This document shows positions 7,176 through 9,336 of a stretch of 9,336 nt of DNA, piece after piece. Each line of letters opens with the position of its first letter. The first letter of the stretch is position 1. The DNA lies in NCBI GenBank assembly GCA_009782245.1, contig WRKK01000276.1, forward strand, positions 1 to 9,336. The letters are read 5' to 3'. Both the position numbers and the translations under genes were made by a program. The notes beneath the pieces are model-generated. The model was given only the letters and a program-made list of their open reading frames with translations, had not been told where the DNA came from and did not search any database. The stretch comes from Defluviitaleaceae bacterium (lineage in GTDB: Bacteria > Bacillota > Clostridia > Lachnospirales > WQUN01).

Positions 7176-7225
7176 ATCCGTTCTAAATACTCAGATTGTT
7201 CATCGGCAGCTTTTTTCGTACTCAT
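7176..7225 (-). pseudogene. Remnant of an Rpn-type C-terminal tail
   Basis: Reading on the minus strand from an ATG at 7225, the peptide MSTKKAADEQSEYLERI resembles the start of the tail of the neighbouring Rpn protein (ITADEQYKYLERL). Similarity ends at about 7178, where the GC-rich palindrome begins. The ATG overlaps the TGA of the complete Rpn gene as ATGA, an arrangement typical of translational coupling. The frame runs on to 6911 through the palindrome without further resemblance to Rpn proteins, so what remains is most likely a broken extra tail copy. A short live ORF cannot be ruled out. Confidence 0.45.
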
Positions 7226-7515
7226 AGTTTTGCTTTTGCTTGCTGTTGCAACTCTGCAAGCCTTTCTAGTGAAATGTTTGCATCTTGCCGCAAAATTTCT
7301 ATTAATTCGGCGGAAAAATTATTTTTTATTGCTGATAGTAGTAGATTTTCCGCACCCTCTGTTTTGCCCTCTATTTTTCCCTCTACTCTACCCTTATCCC
7401 TAGCATTACTCAAAGCCTGTGCCTCATCACGCTCCCGTTTATCCCGCAATCTTTCCAAATATTTATACTGCTCATCGGCGGTAATGCTCCTATATGCTGT
7501 TACTGCTTGGCTCAT
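7222..7515 (-). CDS. Internal-start C-terminal Rpn product (RpnS-like candidate antitoxin)
   Basis: Codon 204 of the Rpn gene is an ATG preceded by AGGAGGAG and five more bases, exactly the layout at the gene's own start (AGGAGGAG, five bases, ATG). Initiation here would give a 97-residue protein in the same frame, beginning MSQAVTAYRSITADEQ and lacking all nuclease residues. It contains the YLERL segment, the EGK repeats and the amphipathic, Gln-rich end. Work on E. coli Rpn genes has shown that an intragenic start makes a small C-terminal protein (RpnS) that binds and blocks the full-length nuclease. Here the internal initiation site is seen in the sequence; the antitoxin role is inferred. 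The Lys-Gly-Gly-Glu codons that create the site could be a coincidence of protein sequence. Confidence 0.55.
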   Translation of the reverse strand: MSQAVTAYRSITADEQYKYLERLRDKRERDEAQALSNARDKGRVEGKIEGKTEGAENLLLSAIKNNFSAELIEILRQDANISLERLAELQQQAKAKL

Positions 7516-8124
7516 TACTTCTCCTCCTTTTGTTGTTAGTTCTTGTAATTCTTCTTCTGTTTCGGCGTTAAATAATGCCAGCCATAAATCTTGCTCGTTG
7601 GAGGTGTCTATTGTGGTTATGTCTGGCATTTTGGGTAGTTCAAAAAAGTGATACTGTTGCTTGTCAGACAATATTTCATGGCGTGTAGTCTCCATTGGCA
7701 TAAATTTTGAATACACCTCTTTACAATCAAACTGCACAAAGCCCAAAATATTTATAACTATCGCTTGCGGCAATTCCTTGTAATTGTTGCCTTTTGGCAA
7801 GGCACTACTATACATTTTTGCCCAGTTAAACATAGTCCGCTCTAAAAAATTACCCTCGTTTTGAACTTGTATCTCTAGGTTGATGTGCTTGCCCGCTACT
7901 GTCATATGTATGTCCAACCTGCAAAACTTTGTGCCTACTTCCTCTGGTGGAATTTCGCTGTTTTCCACAACAAAGCCGTCTATGCTTATAAATGGAATGG
8001 ACAACAAAGCCGCAACCAGTCTTTGCAACAAAACTGGATACCGCACAAATAACATCTTAAACAAAATATCCGACTTAAACGTGTACTGCAATGTTGTTTC
8101 TTTTTTCGTCTCCTTTTTTGGCAT
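7222..8124 (-). CDS. Rpn-family recombination-promoting nuclease / putative transposase (PD-(D/E)XK)
   Basis: A 300-residue protein of the Rpn/PDDEXK transposase family. After a lysine-rich start come DILFKMLF (19-26), a helix and strand region, then LDI with Asp71 and INLEIQVQ with Glu84 and Gln86, matching the D...ExQ active site of these Mg-dependent DNA nucleases. FNWAKMYS and the central strands fit the same fold. From about residue 204 the protein is a charged, mostly helical tail with ADEQYKYLERL, a run of EGK-type repeats (RVEGKIEGKTEGA) and a Gln/Lys-rich end. AGGAGG at 8132-8137 lies seven bases before the ATG. Family members in E. coli act in RecA-independent recombination and as toxic defence nucleases. 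The neighbouring B3/4 gene and second Rpn gene are on the same strand. No terminal inverted repeats of an insertion sequence are seen. Confidence 0.9.
   Translation of the reverse strand: MPKKETKKETTLQYTFKSDILFKMLFVRYPVLLQRLVAALLSIPFISIDGFVVENSEIPPEEVGTKFCRLDIHMTVAGKHINLEIQVQNEGNFLERTMFNWAKMYSSALPKGNNYKELPQAIVINILGFVQFDCKEVYSKFMPMETTRHEILSDKQQYHFFELPKMPDITTIDTSNEQDLWLALFNAETEEELQELTTKGGEVMSQAVTAYRSITADEQYKYLERLRDKRERDEAQALSNARDKGRVEGKIEGKTEGAENLLLSAIKNNFSAELIEILRQDANISLERLAELQQQAKAKL
7228..7490. repeat. Direct repeat copy A: Rpn tail region
   Basis: This stretch is closely similar, in the same orientation, to 9098-9336. Long identical blocks include the segment encoding DKRERDEAQALSNARDKG and the one encoding LERLAELQQQAKAK. 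Copy A is 24 bases longer because it carries more EGK-type codons (RVEGKIEGKTEG against NIEG). The repeats flank the B3/4 gene. Confidence 0.85.
7516..7530 (-). promoter_or_regulatory. Internal ribosome binding site within the Rpn gene
   Basis: On the minus strand this reads AAAGGAGGAGAAGTA directly before ATG at 7515. The AGGAGG core (7523-7528) is seven bases from the start codon, the same distance as at the main Rpn start (8132-8137 to 8124). Confidence 0.6.
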
Positions 8125-8184
8125 TTTCGCTCCTCCTAATTTTTGCGATACTCTTCCTTACAAAATCATACCACAAAAATTTTT

Positions 8185-8213
8185 TTGACTTTCCCAAAAC
8201 ACTATGCTACAAT
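8185..8213 (+). promoter_or_regulatory. Sigma-70-type promoter candidate, + strand
   Basis: TTGACT (8185-8190), a 17-base spacer and TACAAT (8208-8213), each hexamer one base off consensus, with an A/T run just upstream. It points right, against the B3/4 gene whose coding strand is minus. No sense gene follows it on the + strand, so any product would be an antisense or small RNA starting near 8220. Confidence 0.45.
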
Positions 8214-8242
8214 ATAAACATCACAATTCGGGGGTGCGGCAT

Positions 8243-8271
8243 ATTATCCGCCTACTGTAACCTGTTAGCAA
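8243..8271 (-). promoter_or_regulatory. Weak promoter candidate for the Rpn gene, - strand
   Basis: On the minus strand TTGCTA (8271-8266), 17 bases, GATAAT (8248-8243). The -10 box is one base and the -35 box two bases off consensus. It would place a start point about 110 bases before the Rpn ATG, facing the + strand promoter at 8185-8213. A weak call; read-through from the B3/4 gene is equally possible. Confidence 0.25.
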
Positions 8272-8273
8272 TG

Positions 8274-8984
8274 TCAAAATATACCAATTTCGTTTTCCTT
8301 GGAAGATAAAAAGAACGTTGTACATTCTGCCCCGCAAAATTTTTGCAAATTTTCCTTGATAGAATTGACGGTCTCTTTTGCCTCGTTGTCGGAAATTGTT
8401 GCATAGGGTGCTTCGGAAAAAAGTGCTAACGTAGTCGTTTCTTTGTCTATCTTGCTAAAATCACAATCCCTGTAATTCCAACATCTAGTGAGGACGTGGT
8501 TATTATCGCTATAAACAACCTCGCTCGTATCTGTTACCTCTTCCGATTCAGCACCGATACCCAAAAATTTCTCGTTTCCCTCCGAAAACCTAAGAACAAT
8601 ATCGCCTGTAATTTTATCTAAATCGTAACCGCCGATGGGCAAATAATGTACTGTTTCTGCACACAAATAAGCATCAACGGCAGGGCTAATTTTAGGAGCA
8701 TACCCGCTACGAATGACTCTCACTAAAAGAGACTCGGCAGTAGGCTTTTTCTTTTTTGGGTTTACGCCAAATGAACGGTATATTTCGCGCCACGCCACAA
8801 TATTTTTGTGAGTTTCAAAATCTTTATGGTTGCCAAACTTTTGGGCAAACGCTTTGAACGTATCGTTCGTAAAATCCTCTAATCCGTTTTGGTAGAGGGT
8901 GTTGTTTATGTTTTTAGCCACAACCACGGCTATCCTTAAATCTGGATATTTGGCTCTTATGGTCTCACTAATTATTAGTTTCAT
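8274..8984 (-). CDS. B3/4 domain-containing protein
   Basis: A 236-residue protein of the B3/B4 family, related to the B3/B4 domains of the phenylalanyl-tRNA synthetase beta subunit. Typical blocks are WREIYRSFGVNPKKKKPTAE (65-84), then LLVRV, VDAYL (103-107), LPIGGYDLDKITGDIVLRF (115-133), EKFLGIG and, later, LTRCWNYRD. It is close to the usual 220-240 residues of stand-alone members and appears intact. The fold suggests RNA or amino-acid recognition, possibly tRNA-related editing, but stand-alone members have no settled function. AGAGGA lies about nine bases before the ATG at 8984. It sits between an intact Rpn gene (149 bases downstream) and the 3' end of another (92 bases upstream), all on the minus strand. 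Confidence 0.88.
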   Translation of the reverse strand: MKLIISETIRAKYPDLRIAVVVAKNINNTLYQNGLEDFTNDTFKAFAQKFGNHKDFETHKNIVAWREIYRSFGVNPKKKKPTAESLLVRVIRSGYAPKISPAVDAYLCAETVHYLPIGGYDLDKITGDIVLRFSEGNEKFLGIGAESEEVTDTSEVVYSDNNHVLTRCWNYRDCDFSKIDKETTTLALFSEAPYATISDNEAKETVNSIKENLQKFCGAECTTFFLSSKENEIGIF

Positions 8985-9025
8985 GTTAAAATTCCTCTCT
9001 AGTTTTGTGAGGGACGAACATTCGC

Positions 9026-9031
9026 ATTATA
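9026..9031 (-). promoter_or_regulatory. Consensus -10 box upstream of the B3/4 gene
   Basis: The minus strand reads TATAAT here, 41 bases before the B3/4 ATG. The position 17 bases further upstream reads AAATGC, a poor -35 box, so this is only a partial promoter match. Confidence 0.25.
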
Positions 9032-9076
9032 TTTTTGACACTTCACTTGCATTTACTTTGGCAAGAAATGAATCAA

Positions 9077-9336
9077 TCATTTCGCATAATTTCTATTTTT
9101 TGCTTTTGCTTGCTGTTGTAATTCTGCAAGCCTTTCTAGGGAGATGCCCGCATCTTGCCGCATATTTTCTATTAGGTTTATGGGGGCGTTGTTTTTTATT
9201 GCTGATAGTAGCATTTTTTCTGTACCCTCTATGTTGCCTTTATCCCTAGCATTACTCAAAGCCTGTGCCTCATCACGTTCCCGTTTATCCCGCAATCTTT
9301 CCAAATATTTATACTGCTCATCGGCGGTAATACTTC
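9077..9336 (-). CDS. Rpn-family protein, C-terminal part only (continues past the right edge)
   Basis: The last 85 or so residues of a second Rpn-family protein, open to the window edge. It reads ITADEQYKYLERL near the edge, then DKRERDEAQALSNARDKG identical to the first Rpn protein, then a shorter repeat part (NIEGTEKM in place of the longer EGK run), SAIKNN, and LERLAELQQQAKAK ending NRNYAK. The nuclease domain would lie outside the window. A TTG at 9304 is in frame, but it is inside the conserved tail and is not a likely start. The high identity to 7228-7490 indicates recent duplication or gene conversion. Whether an internal start like that of the first gene exists cannot be seen. Confidence 0.85.
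   Translation of the reverse strand, partial: SITADEQYKYLERLRDKRERDEAQALSNARDKGNIEGTEKMLLSAIKNNAPINLIENMRQDAGISLERLAELQQQAKAKNRNYAK
9098..9336. repeat. Direct repeat copy B: Rpn tail region, cut by window edge
   Basis: Second copy of the tail repeat found at 7228-7490, same orientation, 24 bases shorter in the EGK-codon region. It may extend beyond the window. Confidence 0.85.

Noticed and set aside
7336..7400. Short repeated units in the Rpn gene as a CRISPR array
   Set aside because: They are adjacent 12-base codon repeats for EGK-type residues, with no spacers.
7196..7651. 151-codon + strand frame opposite the Rpn tail
   Set aside because: It is the serine- and cysteine-rich antisense reading of the conserved Rpn tail.
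8899..9249. 116-codon hydrophobic + strand frame that looks like a membrane protein
   Set aside because: The hydrophobic runs come from antisense reading of Gln/Lys-rich Rpn tail codons and the B3/4 start; there is no independent support.
7222..9336. A composite transposon bounded by the two Rpn genes
   Set aside because: The Rpn copies are in direct orientation, and no terminal inverted repeats or target-site duplications were seen; the Rpn family is not shown to move as a classical insertion sequence.

Overview
The window reads as a low-GC bacterial chromosome (about 40% GC by eye) with strong AGGAGG-type ribosome binding sites. The NeuB protein looks like the Campylobacter/Firmicutes NeuB1 kind, and Rpn-family and B3/4-domain genes lie nearby. 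An anaerobic Bacillota-like organism fits best, but that is inference; no taxonomic marker gene is present.

Left part (1-6988, all + strand): a sialic-acid cassette. After a terminator-like hairpin come a TylF-type methyltransferase with a NeuD/PglD-like N-terminal nucleotide-binding domain, neuB (sialic acid synthase), neuC (UDP-GlcNAc 2-epimerase, overlapping neuB by ATGA), an 888-residue protein in which CMP-sialate synthetase (NeuA) is fused to a putative sialyltransferase plus an unrecognised module and a coiled-coil tail, and a radical SAM/SPASM protein. Together they would make ManNAc, then Neu5Ac, then CMP-Neu5Ac, and transfer it to a surface glycan or protein; the methyltransferase and radical SAM enzyme are candidate tailoring enzymes. 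The NeuA/transferase junction is a run of seven G. With six G the reading frame would stop in TGA overlapping an internal ATG that has its own Shine-Dalgarno sequence, giving two ordinary coupled genes. This is a candidate phase-variable or slippage-controlled fusion, or a one-base sequence error.

Middle (6989-7225): a short intergenic zone between convergent transcription units. It has a hairpin over the end of the radical SAM gene, a 106-base GC-rich imperfect palindrome unlike its AT-rich surroundings, and a remnant of an Rpn-type C-terminal tail.

Right part (7222-9336, all - strand): an Rpn-family PD-(D/E)XK nuclease gene, a B3/4-domain protein gene, and the 3' end of a second Rpn gene cut by the window edge. 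The complete Rpn gene has an in-frame internal ATG with the same AGGAGGAG-N5-ATG initiation region as the gene's own start. It would yield a 97-residue C-terminal protein, matching the known arrangement in which an Rpn nuclease toxin carries its own antitoxin inside its gene. The Rpn tails form direct repeats flanking the B3/4 gene.
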